DNA of 50,651 nucleotides, taken from contig NZ_DATCTO010000011.1 in assembly GCF_036567905.1 (NCBI RefSeq), positions 1 to 50,651 on the forward strand, given 5' to 3'. The notes under the pieces are model-generated. The model saw nothing but the letters and a program-made list of their open reading frames with translations. It had not been told where the DNA came from and made no database searches. The translations under genes were made by a program, and so were the position numbers. Positions 42,378 through 50,626 of the stretch are shown piece after piece. The stretch is from Candidatus Binatus sp. (GTDB lineage: Bacteria > Desulfobacterota > Binatia > Binatales > Binataceae). The first letter of the stretch is position 1; each line of letters opens with the position of its first letter.

Positions 42378-43700
42378 CTAATCCGTCCGCTGCAGCAGAT
42401 AGGCCATTATCGGCAGCGCGACCAAAATAGATATTACGCCCGCGGCCGCGGCGCCGGTGGGGCCGTGCCATGCTGTCAATGGATAGATCGCGATCGCCAG
42501 AACCGCTGCCCGAGTGGCAGCCACGATAACGTAGCGCTCCGGTTTTCCAAGCCCGGTGAGAAAGCTTCGCCCGACTACCAGGATCCCCTGCAGGAGCCCG
42601 TAAATACACAGGACCTTGAGCGGGGGCACCGCGTGAATCCAGGCTGGTCCGAATAACCGGAGAACGACCGTCCGTCCAAAGGCGAATATGAACGCGGCGT
42701 ATCCCAGCCCGACCGCAGCCACCACCCCTATCAGGGACCAGTACAGGCGCACTCTTGCGTGGCGATCCTTGCGCAGTCGCGCCACCATCGGAAACGCCAC
42801 CACGGAAGTGGACATCGTAAATTCCGCGACCGGCATCTCGCCTGCGCGAAAGGCCATTTGGTAGTTACCCAGCGCGCCGGGTCCGAGCAGATGGCCCACG
42901 GTCAGATTGTCGAGTTGCTTCGCAATGAAGTCGCACAAGATACCAAGACTGAACCACAATCCGAACGACAGCATTGTCCTCGCGTGGGCCATGCTGAAAC
43001 CCAGCCGCGGCCAATGCGGAAATAGCCAGTAGGTCAGAACATCCCGCACTACTGCGCCGGCGAGCAACGAGAACACCAGACCGCGCCAGTCGCGCCAGTA
43101 CAGCACGGCCATCAGGCCGAATATGAAGCTCGCCGCAACCTCCGAAACGTTCAGGATGGTCACGAAATGGAAATCGAGACGTCGATAGAGAGAAATAAGG
43201 CGCGGACTCTGAATCGATTGCAGAATTGGAAGTGGAACTATCGCCCAGAAAACCGTGTATGCGTCGCCCAAATGGAAAAAGTTGCCCAGCGGACGCGAGA
43301 ACACAACCAGCATCAATCCGATAATCAGGCTGCGCACGAGATAGGTCGTGAATAGAGTGTCAAGATACGGATCGATCCGATCCTCTTGCTGAATGAGCGC
43401 CTGCCCCATGCGCGGATCGCTTACCGCACTCAGCGCCGTGCAGACCAATGTCGCACTGGCGATCACGCCGAAGTCAAAGGGTTTGAGCAACCGCACGAAG
43501 ACGATGTACCGCGCAACGGTGACAATCGAGGTCAGTCCGCGCGCCGCTGCGGTCCATGAAAGACCGGTGAAGAATGTTTTGAATAGAGCCTCCCTGAGTT
43601 TGAGAGAGGTTTCCTCCTGGCGGTCGCTTGCGTCCGCGGCGTTCATCTCCGGCGCCGCCTCCACCGATGGCGCGGCCCGGGTTACCGGCTCGGGGGGCAT
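42378..43700 (-). CDS. Wzx-type polysaccharide flippase
   Basis: The protein has 440 residues from the ATG at 43700; the frame is open to 43877 but that part holds a long palindrome and looks non-coding. About 12 to 14 helices are visible. Family-like stretches are FFTGLSWTAAARGLTSIVTVARYIVFVRLL by its FTGLSWTAAARGL part, DFGVIASATLVCTALSAVSD, GLWFSLGILCDFIAKQLDNL and VGHLLGPGALGNYQMAFRAG, which are typical of the PST/MOP group (WzxC-like). It should move the completed lipid-linked repeat across the inner membrane for polymerisation. A GT2 gene follows 9 bp downstream. Confidence 0.9.
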   Translation of the reverse strand: MPPEPVTRAAPSVEAAPEMNAADASDRQEETSLKLREALFKTFFTGLSWTAAARGLTSIVTVARYIVFVRLLKPFDFGVIASATLVCTALSAVSDPRMGQALIQQEDRIDPYLDTLFTTYLVRSLIIGLMLVVFSRPLGNFFHLGDAYTVFWAIVPLPILQSIQSPRLISLYRRLDFHFVTILNVSEVAASFIFGLMAVLYWRDWRGLVFSLLAGAVVRDVLTYWLFPHWPRLGFSMAHARTMLSFGLWFSLGILCDFIAKQLDNLTVGHLLGPGALGNYQMAFRAGEMPVAEFTMSTSVVAFPMVARLRKDRHARVRLYWSLIGVVAAVGLGYAAFIFAFGRTVVLRLFGPAWIHAVPPLKVLCIYGLLQGILVVGRSFLTGLGKPERYVIVAATRAAVLAIAIYPLTAWHGPTGAAAAGVISILVALPIMAYLLQRTD

Positions 43701-43832
43701 TGTGACGATTCGCTCTCCATAGCAAAACTGTGGTCCGCCACTATGCCACGTAACTGCCGTCCGGGCATAGCGGGGCAGGGCGCGGACCCGTTCCTCGAAT
43801 CTTAGGGAAGTCGGCACTCTCGCCGGCCAATT

Positions 43833-43860
43833 CGGTCCTGTCCGGTTTCGGACAGTACCG
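43833..43860. promoter_or_regulatory. 28-bp palindrome, candidate activator site
   Basis: The arms are CGGT-C-CTGTCCG and CGGACAG-T-ACCG around a GTTT centre: 11 of 12 positions pair. No T-run follows on either strand, so an operator or activator site is more likely than a terminator. Its core TGTCC-N6-GGACA resembles the nearer repeat TGTTCC-N5-GGAACA. Confidence 0.55.
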
Positions 43861-44024
43861 CCAATTCCATGTCGCATCTCATCTCAACTTTGCGCCATGG
43901 AGTCTCATCGGCCTCCATCGACGCTCGAAAATCAAGTGCTCGAACAGCGGAGAATCTCGGCTAGCTCGTTCGCCAAATGAAATGCGTCATCAACGCGAAG
44001 ATCGTGCGTTGTTACGCGACAGAG

Positions 44025-44056
44025 TGTTCCACCTTGGAACATCAGTGAGTACTGAT
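44025..44056. promoter_or_regulatory. Two adjoining palindromes upstream of the sigma-54-type promoter
   Basis: TGTTCC-ACCTT-GGAACA occupies 44025-44041 and ATCAGT-GAGT-ACTGAT occupies 44041-44056; they share one base. Both are perfect. They end 18 bp before the -24/-12 element. Confidence 0.5.
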
Positions 44057-44073
44057 CGATGACACACCTCCAG

Positions 44074-44089
44074 CGGCAGGGAAGTTGCT
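44074..44089 (+). promoter_or_regulatory. Sigma-54-type -24/-12 promoter
   Basis: CGGCAGGGAAGTTGCT fits the consensus TGGCACGN4TTGCW with two mismatches. The invariant GG and GC are present with exactly 10 nt between them. Transcription would start near 44100, about 38 nt before the ATG at 44138. Confidence 0.6.
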
Positions 44090-44137
44090 CTTTGAGCGAT
44101 TGTGAAGTGCACATCGACTCGAGCGGGGGCAACGATC

Positions 44138-46819
44138 ATGTCGCATCGATACCGATACTATACATCATTATCTATTACATCATTAGCTACTAGGTCATTA
44201 GCTAAATGCTCTGTTTTGGTATTACTATTGTATACTCTTTCCCTGATACGCGGATCTCCCGCCTTTGCTCAGACAGTTGTCGACGGCGGCTTGACCGCTC
44301 CGGAAGTCGGTTGGTCGTTGGGGTCTAATCTGCTGGTGAACGGCGATTTCTCGCAAGGTACAACCGGTTGGATATTTTCGAGCGCCTGCTTCAGTGTGGA
44401 TCCCACCACTCTGGCGCCCAACGGCGCCGCCAGCCTGGAGTTGAGCCAACTCGCAACTTGCACCAGCCTTGCTCCGGTCGCGAAGAATTCGCTCGCGGTC
44501 ATCAGTGGGCAGGAGTACACGCTGAGCGGCCAGTTTATGACTGAAAACTTTACGGGCTTGAAGTCTTACGATGGCGCGGATTTCGATCTATTCGGCTATG
44601 GCCGTTCGCCTATTATGAGCGGTACCACCGACTGGACCACCACGACTCTGCAGCATCTGACCGTCCCCTCAGGGGTGAACTCGGCTGTTCGCCTTCAGAC
44701 CTACGGCCCAGTGCCGACCGGAAGCGCGTGGTTTGCAAACATGTCGCTGCAGCAGGAGATACCGCCGGGGCTACAGATGTTTCTGCTGTACCCGAACTAC
44801 CGCGGAATGATGTTTTCCGATCAAAGCCAGGTCGCAAGCATGGACCTGACCGTCACTCCGACTACCGGAACCGCGCTGTCGAGCCTGCAAGTCGTAATCG
44901 ACGCGACGGACGCCAGCGGCAAGATTGTCGCCAGCCAGACCGTCACTCCCGAGTCGACTGAGTTCACGGGCACTCTCGACATGACATCCTTGCCGCTTGG
45001 CACCTACCAGGTTGCGGGAATACTCGAGGATTCCAGCGGCAGCGTGTTGATGACGCAGAGCCCCTACGCGATCGTGAAGCTTGACGCATCGGTGCGCGCG
45101 GGCATGAAGGCGTGGATCGACCCGGCTAATCTCGCGCATTTCATCGATGGCAATCCTCACTTCGTGCTTGGAATCTACGACACGACCGGTTATTCGGACC
45201 TCTCGGCTTACTACGCGACGCGGCTTGCCGCGATCGCGCTGGCGCCGATCAACATGATTATCAACTACTACATTACCAATGCCCCGACGAGGGCGATTAT
45301 CGCATACACTACTGCGATGAAGCAGTTTGGGATTTCGTTTCTGCCCGATGTGGCCGCCTTCTATACGGGGCTTGCAGCCTGGCCTGCCGGCCCCGCCAAA
45401 GAATTTGGAACCGAGGATCAGGACACGCTGATTTCCGATTACGCGGCGGCATTGTCGTCCGACTCCGGGGTGGTCGGATACTACGTTGGCGACGAGCCCG
45501 CGATCAGCCGGCAGCCGGAAACGTTCAACCAGTATGGGCTGATCAAGGCGCACGATCCGTCGGGCTTCAACCTGGCGGTGCTCAACCGCCCGCTCGACCT
45601 CCCGTTGTGGAAGGACACCGTCGATATTCTGGGCGTCGATGCCTATCCCCTCGCCCAGGCCACCGGAAACGATCTCGCCGAAGTTGCCGATCGCACTCGC
45701 GCCGCGTATCAGACCGGGCACGGCTCGCGCCCGGTGTGGACCGTCATCCAGTTTTTTCAATTGGACCTGGAATCCGCTTGGCCGACCCAGCAGCAACTGC
45801 ACGATATGAGCTGGATGGCGATCGTCGAGGGTGCGACCGGCCTCTTTTATTGGGAATATGGCCTGCGCGGTCTCTCGTACGTGAAAGACCCGGTCGAGCA
45901 CGCGGCGCTTTACCAGGAGCTGATCAATGTGACCACCGAGATCAAATCGTTGGAGCCGGTGCTGCTCAGCCCCGACGCCGCGGTGATCACCGCGAACTCC
46001 GCGGCGGGCACCGTGTTCACCAAGACCAAGATCGGCGCCGACGGAACCCGCTACCTGTTCTCGTACAACTACACCGCGTCGGGGGTCACCGCCGAGTTCA
46101 CGCTTGCGCAGCCGGCGGCCAGCATTATCGACGACGACACCGGAGTCAGCACTGCGCCGGACTCCAGCACGACCTTCTCCGAGGCATTCGAGCCTTACCA
46201 GGCGCATGTCCTTCTCATCAGCAATTCCGCTCCGGCGCCGACGCCCATTCCAAGCGCGACGCCGACGACCGCCGCCACCGCGACTCCCACTGGGTCCCCA
46301 ACGCCAGCGCCAACCTCAACTGCCACGGCGACTTCAGTTGTTACGGCAACTCCGACTCGTACCGCAACGTCGAGTGCGACTCGAACAGCAACCATGACCG
46401 CGACTATCACAGCGACTGCGACCAAGACGGCGACTGCGACAGCAACGCCAACTGCGACTCGGACCGCAACGGCGACGGCCTCCGCGACGCCCACCGCCAC
46501 GCCCACACCCGGCGCATTGTCGATCTCGCCTAAGAAATTGAAATTCGGAGCTCATAGACTCGGCACCATGAGTTCAGCCAAGACTTTGAAGGTGACCAAC
46601 GCCAGCGGCGTAGCGGTGAAAATTGCTGGAATGTCGGTTACCGGCGACTTTGCGCAAACCAATACCTGCGGCGCCAGCCTGGCAGCGCGCAATTCATGCC
46701 GTATCCGCGTCACTTTCAAGCCGACCGCCACGGGGAAGCGAACCGGCCACTTGCCGCTCAACGACAACGCCATCAATAATCCGCAGGTGGTTGATTTGAG
46801 CGGCACCGGAAACAGCTAG
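44138..46819 (+). CDS. Secreted glycosidase-like protein with Thr-Pro linker and ASH module
   Basis: The protein has 893 residues from the ATG at 44138, preceded by GCGGGGGC; a GTG at 44102 is in frame but less likely. A long signal peptide (n-region with TSL repeats, core SVLVLLLYTLSLI, cut after SPAFAQ) precedes a domain set shared with the 28157-30184 gene: GSNLLVNGDFSQGTTGW, FLLYPNYRGMMFSDQSQVA (identical in both), FVLGIYDTTGYS, INMIINYYI, GYYVGDEPAISRQPETFNQY with Asp-Glu near 452, DILGVDAYPL, PVWTVIQFF and GLFYWEYGLRGL. It adds a Thr-Pro-Ala linker (about 705-790) and an ASH-like module (LSISPKKLKFG...VDLSGTGNS). A GH-A type hydrolase is likely; the substrate is unknown. Confidence 0.8.
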   Translation: MSHRYRYYTSLSITSLATRSLAKCSVLVLLLYTLSLIRGSPAFAQTVVDGGLTAPEVGWSLGSNLLVNGDFSQGTTGWIFSSACFSVDPTTLAPNGAASLELSQLATCTSLAPVAKNSLAVISGQEYTLSGQFMTENFTGLKSYDGADFDLFGYGRSPIMSGTTDWTTTTLQHLTVPSGVNSAVRLQTYGPVPTGSAWFANMSLQQEIPPGLQMFLLYPNYRGMMFSDQSQVASMDLTVTPTTGTALSSLQVVIDATDASGKIVASQTVTPESTEFTGTLDMTSLPLGTYQVAGILEDSSGSVLMTQSPYAIVKLDASVRAGMKAWIDPANLAHFIDGNPHFVLGIYDTTGYSDLSAYYATRLAAIALAPINMIINYYITNAPTRAIIAYTTAMKQFGISFLPDVAAFYTGLAAWPAGPAKEFGTEDQDTLISDYAAALSSDSGVVGYYVGDEPAISRQPETFNQYGLIKAHDPSGFNLAVLNRPLDLPLWKDTVDILGVDAYPLAQATGNDLAEVADRTRAAYQTGHGSRPVWTVIQFFQLDLESAWPTQQQLHDMSWMAIVEGATGLFYWEYGLRGLSYVKDPVEHAALYQELINVTTEIKSLEPVLLSPDAAVITANSAAGTVFTKTKIGADGTRYLFSYNYTASGVTAEFTLAQPAASIIDDDTGVSTAPDSSTTFSEAFEPYQAHVLLISNSAPAPTPIPSATPTTAATATPTGSPTPAPTSTATATSVVTATPTRTATSSATRTATMTATITATATKTATATATPTATRTATATASATPTATPTPGALSISPKKLKFGAHRLGTMSSAKTLKVTNASGVAVKIAGMSVTGDFAQTNTCGASLAARNSCRIRVTFKPTATGKRTGHLPLNDNAINNPQVVDLSGTGNS
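44162..44206. repeat. Three 15-bp tandem repeats in the signal-peptide region
   Basis: Units ACATCATTATCTATT, ACATCATTAGCTACT and AGGTCATTAGCTAAA lie head to tail and in frame. They encode TSLSI, TSLAT and RSLAK. The stretch is AT-rich and uses TCA and TTA codons, unlike the rest of the window. Confidence 0.75.
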
Positions 46820-47157
46820 CGGTTCCTCAACGCGGACCATGCGAGATTGCTGATCGACGCGGGTGATCAGCGCCCCCCCCGATCCCTGCTTCAAGAAGAC
46901 CGCCTCAAAGTCGGCCTTCCCGTCTGACTGTATTCAAACGATACACTACAAACTGTCGATTTTTGATGACTTTCAGGCATCCTTTTAGCCCACCTTGTGC
47001 CCTATTTACTTATAGCGGATATTTTGTGATAATCCCGCGCTAATTGCCCAAGCTTGGTGGTTCTTCAGGCACGGCGGCGAAGGGACTACGCAAGGCTGTT
47101 TCGGGCTTTGCGCGAGTCCGCCGTTTTGGGATCGAGCGAAAACGGGAAGGGGAAAAT
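46820..47157. other. Intergenic region before the last gene
   Basis: This 338-bp region holds a 7-bp inverted repeat (GCTGATC at 46849, GATCAGC at 46865) after the glycosidase-like gene, an AT-rich block with a promoter candidate at 47005-47033, and a stable imperfect hairpin in the leader at 47072-47123. A GG-N10-GC element (46975-46990) is a weak sigma-54 candidate. No gene is seen. Confidence 0.5.
47005..47033 (+). promoter_or_regulatory. Extended -10 promoter candidate
   Basis: TTTACT (47005-47010), a 17-nt spacer, and GATAAT (47028-47033) with TG just upstream (47025-47026) form an extended -10 promoter. The leader to the ATG at 47158 would be about 118 nt. Confidence 0.4.
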
Positions 47158-50100
47158 ATGCAATTGATCAGTCAAACTCCCCGCGGAACCGCGGGTCGCA
47201 TTGGCGCTATCGTCCTGAAATCTCTGCTCGTCATCCTCGTGCTGGCGCTTCCAATAGCGGCGGAGGCACCGGGCGTATGGACGATTTCCGCCAGTCTCAA
47301 CACCGCGCGCGCCAATCACGCCGCCGGGATGCTTCCGAACGGCGAGGCGCTGATCGTCGGCGGCACCGGCAGCTCCGGCGCGCTAACGAGCGCTGAAATT
47401 TACAGCCTGTCGGGCAATACTTTCACAACGCTGCCGACCGGCCTTAATCTCGCCGTCTCCGGTCTGACTGCGACGGTGCTGGGCGACAACACCGTCCTGC
47501 TTGCGGGTGGACTTAACGGTTCAGGCGCGCCGGTTGCCACGGCGGAACTGTACAATCCGTCGCTGGGCGCATTCGTCACGCTGCCTGCGATGAATACCGC
47601 GCGCAGCCATCACACCGCCACGCTGCTCCAGGACGGCACCGTGCTGATCGCCGGCGGGGCCGGCACGTCGGGACAGCTCGCCAGCCTTGAGATCTACAAT
47701 CCGGTCTCGCAAACATTTTCGGTGGCGACGGCCAGTTTGCACAGCGCGCGGCAGGATCATACTGCCACGATCCTCGCCGACGGCACCGTGCTGATCGCCG
47801 CCGGCTCGAATTCTTCCGGTCCGCTTGCCAGCGGCGAGATTTACAATCCCGCCACCGGCGCCGTCACCGAGACCGGAAGCCTCAACGCGGCGCGCACGCT
47901 GGCGAGCGCATCGATGCTGTACGATATGAATGGCGACGTGCTGATTGAAGGCGGCCGGGATGCCGCCGGCAACGACCTGGATACGGCCGAGGAGTTCGAT
48001 CCCACGACCGGTACTTTCACCACGCTCACCGCGCAGATGAAGACCGCGCGCAGCGGCCACCTCGGCGTGACTCTGCCTTACAACGGCAAGGTGTTGATCG
48101 CGGGCGGCACCAGCGCGGGCGCGCCGGTCGCCGCGACCGAACTTTACGATCCGATTGTCAGCGACTTTGTCGACAACGGCGAGATGAGCACCGCGCGCGA
48201 TGAGTTCGCGGCCAATTTCTTTGCCGTGCCTGCGGTCGGGCAGGTGCTGCTGAGCGGCGGACTCGACGACACCGGCGCTCCGCTCGCGCTGGCCGAGACG
48301 TTTTCCTATCAGACCATCCGCACCGACCAGCCCGACTATCCGCCGGGCTCGCCGGTCATCATTTACGGCGCCGGATTCGCACCCGGCGAGACGGTCATCA
48401 CCCAGATTCAGGAGTCCGATGGCGACAACACCGAACTGACCGACAGTGCGGATTCTACCGGCTCATTCACCGACTACAATTACTATATCGAAGACACCGA
48501 CGGCGGCGTGACATTCGTGATGACGGCGACCGGGGCGACCTCGGGACTGACCGCGCAGGATCGCTTCACCGACCATATCGCTTCCGTCACGGTAGCGGTG
48601 GTAACCGGCACGGTTACGGCCGGAAACCCCGCAAGCTATACGGCCTATTGCACGCAAACCGCAAACGAGGTCACTAGCGCCACTTACACCACTGCCGCTA
48701 CCGGCGGACTTGTGAACTCCAACACGGCCCCGACTGCGTGGAACGCCGGAACCGCGCCGTACCTGAAGCCCGCCGGCGCAGGTTGGTCCTTCTCTCCGAA
48801 TCCCATTGATCCGGGAGGCGATGTTACGGCTTGCGGCTCCGGCCACAAGTCGACGCTGACGATCACCACGACGTGCGGCGGCGCCAACAACACCCCTGCG
48901 GGAACCTATCACTTTTACGTAGCCGGAGAGGGGAACGACAATCACTACACCACGAGCTCCTCACAAACCCTAACGGTCAATGCGTGCGCCCAGACTCTAA
49001 CAAGCATCGCCGTCACACCATCACCGGTCACGGTCACCGCAGGCAATCCTGCGGCTTACACGACTACGTTGACGACCAACGGCGGTGGGGGTGCGCTTAG
49101 CGCAGCTTTGAGCGTGACGACCGCGCTGCCCACAGGCGTCACCGCAACGTTCGTCCCGAATCCTATTTCGAGCGTACACAACGGCAGCACGTCAGCACTG
49201 ACGCTCACCACCACCTGCGGCGGCGCCAACAACACCCCTGCGGGAACGTATCCCTTTACCGTGCAGGCCGTGGCGGACACGACCAAGACCACCACCGGCA
49301 CGCTGGTCGTGAATACGTGCGCGACCACCACGACGCTGACTTCAAGTCTGAATCCGTCACCGTATGGTCAGTCGGTGACCTTCACCGCGACCGTGACGAG
49401 CAGCGGAAACCCGGTCACCTGCGGCACGGTTACGTTCGATGACGGGGTCACGCCGATAGCGACGGGGGTGCCTCTGGGCAGCCCAAGCTCCGACCAGGCG
49501 GCCTACACGACCTCGTCGCTGGCGATGGGTAACCACTCGATCACGGCCGTCTATGTTCCCAGCGCGTGCCTTTACATCGGCAGCACGTCGAATGCCGTTA
49601 CTCAGGCCGTGTATACACCGCTGAAGGTCACGCCGTACTCGGTAATCTTCGCATACTCGGTGGTTGGTCAGGATACCGGCACCGGCACGACCACGTCGCC
49701 AGCCAGGATCGAAACGGCAGCAAATGAGTCCGCGAACCCGATCCACATGGGCACCGTTACGGTCAGCCCCTCGCAATTCGCGATAGTGGCCGATCATTGC
49801 TCCGGCGTGACGCTTGCCCCATCCGGCGGCAGCTGCACTGTCAGCGTCAATTTCACCGCTAACGCGGCAACGACCTTCACCGGAACGATGAGCTTTCCCT
49901 CGAATTCTCCCGGAGGCACGAAATACGTGTCGCTCAAAGGCACTGGCATAAGCGGATTGATCAACCAATCGCTTACCGTCAATTTTCCCAACACCGTGGT
50001 GGGCAATACCAGCGCGGCCAAGACTGTGACGATGAGCAATCCCAATCCCACTCCGGTTGAGCTCACCGTGACCAGCATCGCGTTGGTCGATAGCTGCGGC

Positions 50101-50613
50101 ATACAGGTCAGCAGCGATGGCTGCAGCGGAGCGATCCTGGGGCCCAAGGGATCAATTGGACCGATTCCACCACGGGCTACGTGCACGATTGGAGTGAGAT
50201 TTGCTCCGACTTCGCCCGGCCCGTGTTCGGAAACCCTGACGGTCAACAGTGACGCCGGAAACAGCCCTTCGATGATCACGCTAGTAGGCAACGGCACGCT
50301 CGTGGCGCCGACGTTTTCGCCGAATCCGCTGAAATTCGGCAAGGTGACGGTCGGTACGCCCAGCACTGTGTCCGTGAACGTAACCAACCCGAACCCAGAG
50401 CCGATGACTTTCAACCCGCCTTTTACCATCAGCGGCGGCAGTGGTGAGTTCAGCGTGGCAAGCACGACGTGCACCGGCAGCGTTGCCGGCACCTGCACGA
50501 TCGACGTGACCTTCACGCCGTCGAGAACCGGCATCCAAAGCGGAACCCTGAGCGTCTTTGACAACGGGGGGACCGGCACTCAGAACGTCGCAGTGAGCGG
50601 CACGGGATACTAA
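47158..50613 (+). CDS. Secreted kelch-repeat protein with Ig-like and ASH modules
   Basis: The protein has 1151 residues from the ATG at 47158, with AAGGGG 6 nt upstream; the frame is open from 47044 without a start signal. The signal peptide (GAIVLKSLLVILVLALPIAAEA) is followed by about six kelch units (LNTARANHAAGMLPNGEALI, TAELYNPS, DGTVLIAGG). At about 380 comes an Ig-like unit (RTDQPDYPPGSPVIIYGAGF), then two related segments each holding TTCGGANNTPAGTY, an Ig-like repeat (TTTLTSSLNPSPYGQSVTFT) and three ASH-like modules at the C-terminus (GTVTVSPSQF, LTVNFPNTVVGNTSAAKTVT, PNPLKFGKVTVGTPSTVSVN). It is probably a surface adhesin or scaffold. There is no sorting motif or membrane anchor at its end. 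Confidence 0.85.
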   Translation: MQLISQTPRGTAGRIGAIVLKSLLVILVLALPIAAEAPGVWTISASLNTARANHAAGMLPNGEALIVGGTGSSGALTSAEIYSLSGNTFTTLPTGLNLAVSGLTATVLGDNTVLLAGGLNGSGAPVATAELYNPSLGAFVTLPAMNTARSHHTATLLQDGTVLIAGGAGTSGQLASLEIYNPVSQTFSVATASLHSARQDHTATILADGTVLIAAGSNSSGPLASGEIYNPATGAVTETGSLNAARTLASASMLYDMNGDVLIEGGRDAAGNDLDTAEEFDPTTGTFTTLTAQMKTARSGHLGVTLPYNGKVLIAGGTSAGAPVAATELYDPIVSDFVDNGEMSTARDEFAANFFAVPAVGQVLLSGGLDDTGAPLALAETFSYQTIRTDQPDYPPGSPVIIYGAGFAPGETVITQIQESDGDNTELTDSADSTGSFTDYNYYIEDTDGGVTFVMTATGATSGLTAQDRFTDHIASVTVAVVTGTVTAGNPASYTAYCTQTANEVTSATYTTAATGGLVNSNTAPTAWNAGTAPYLKPAGAGWSFSPNPIDPGGDVTACGSGHKSTLTITTTCGGANNTPAGTYHFYVAGEGNDNHYTTSSSQTLTVNACAQTLTSIAVTPSPVTVTAGNPAAYTTTLTTNGGGGALSAALSVTTALPTGVTATFVPNPISSVHNGSTSALTLTTTCGGANNTPAGTYPFTVQAVADTTKTTTGTLVVNTCATTTTLTSSLNPSPYGQSVTFTATVTSSGNPVTCGTVTFDDGVTPIATGVPLGSPSSDQAAYTTSSLAMGNHSITAVYVPSACLYIGSTSNAVTQAVYTPLKVTPYSVIFAYSVVGQDTGTGTTTSPARIETAANESANPIHMGTVTVSPSQFAIVADHCSGVTLAPSGGSCTVSVNFTANAATTFTGTMSFPSNSPGGTKYVSLKGTGISGLINQSLTVNFPNTVVGNTSAAKTVTMSNPNPTPVELTVTSIALVDSCGIQVSSDGCSGAILGPKGSIGPIPPRATCTIGVRFAPTSPGPCSETLTVNSDAGNSPSMITLVGNGTLVAPTFSPNPLKFGKVTVGTPSTVSVNVTNPNPEPMTFNPPFTISGGSGEFSVASTTCTGSVAGTCTIDVTFTPSRTGIQSGTLSVFDNGGTGTQNVAVSGTGY

Positions 50614-50626
50614 AGGATTCGCGCGG

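Larger units (their letters stand above)
43701..44137. other. Divergent regulatory region between flippase and glycosidase-like genes
   Basis: This 437-bp region has no convincing gene. It holds a 28-bp near-perfect palindrome (43833-43860), two adjoining palindromes (44025-44056) and a sigma-54-type promoter (44074-44089) pointing right. Each is listed separately. Confidence 0.6.

Noticed and set aside
43701..43877. N-terminal extension of the flippase to a start at 43877
   Set aside because: The extra 59 codons carry a 28-bp palindrome, lack protein-like character and precede a normal cytoplasmic N-terminus.
44771..46207. Open frame of about 480 codons opposite the second glycosidase-like gene
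   Set aside because: Arg- and Val-rich antisense of a GC-rich gene, with no motif or start signal. The plus strand is supported by its paralogue.
46849..46871. Intrinsic terminator after the second glycosidase-like gene
   Set aside because: The 7-bp stem has a 9-nt loop and is followed by a C-run, not a T-run. It may be an operator or chance.
46975..46990. Sigma-54 promoter before the last kelch gene
   Set aside because: GG-N10-GC is present, but the flanking bases match poorly (TA instead of TT, C instead of A/T). The extended -10 promoter nearby fits at least as well.
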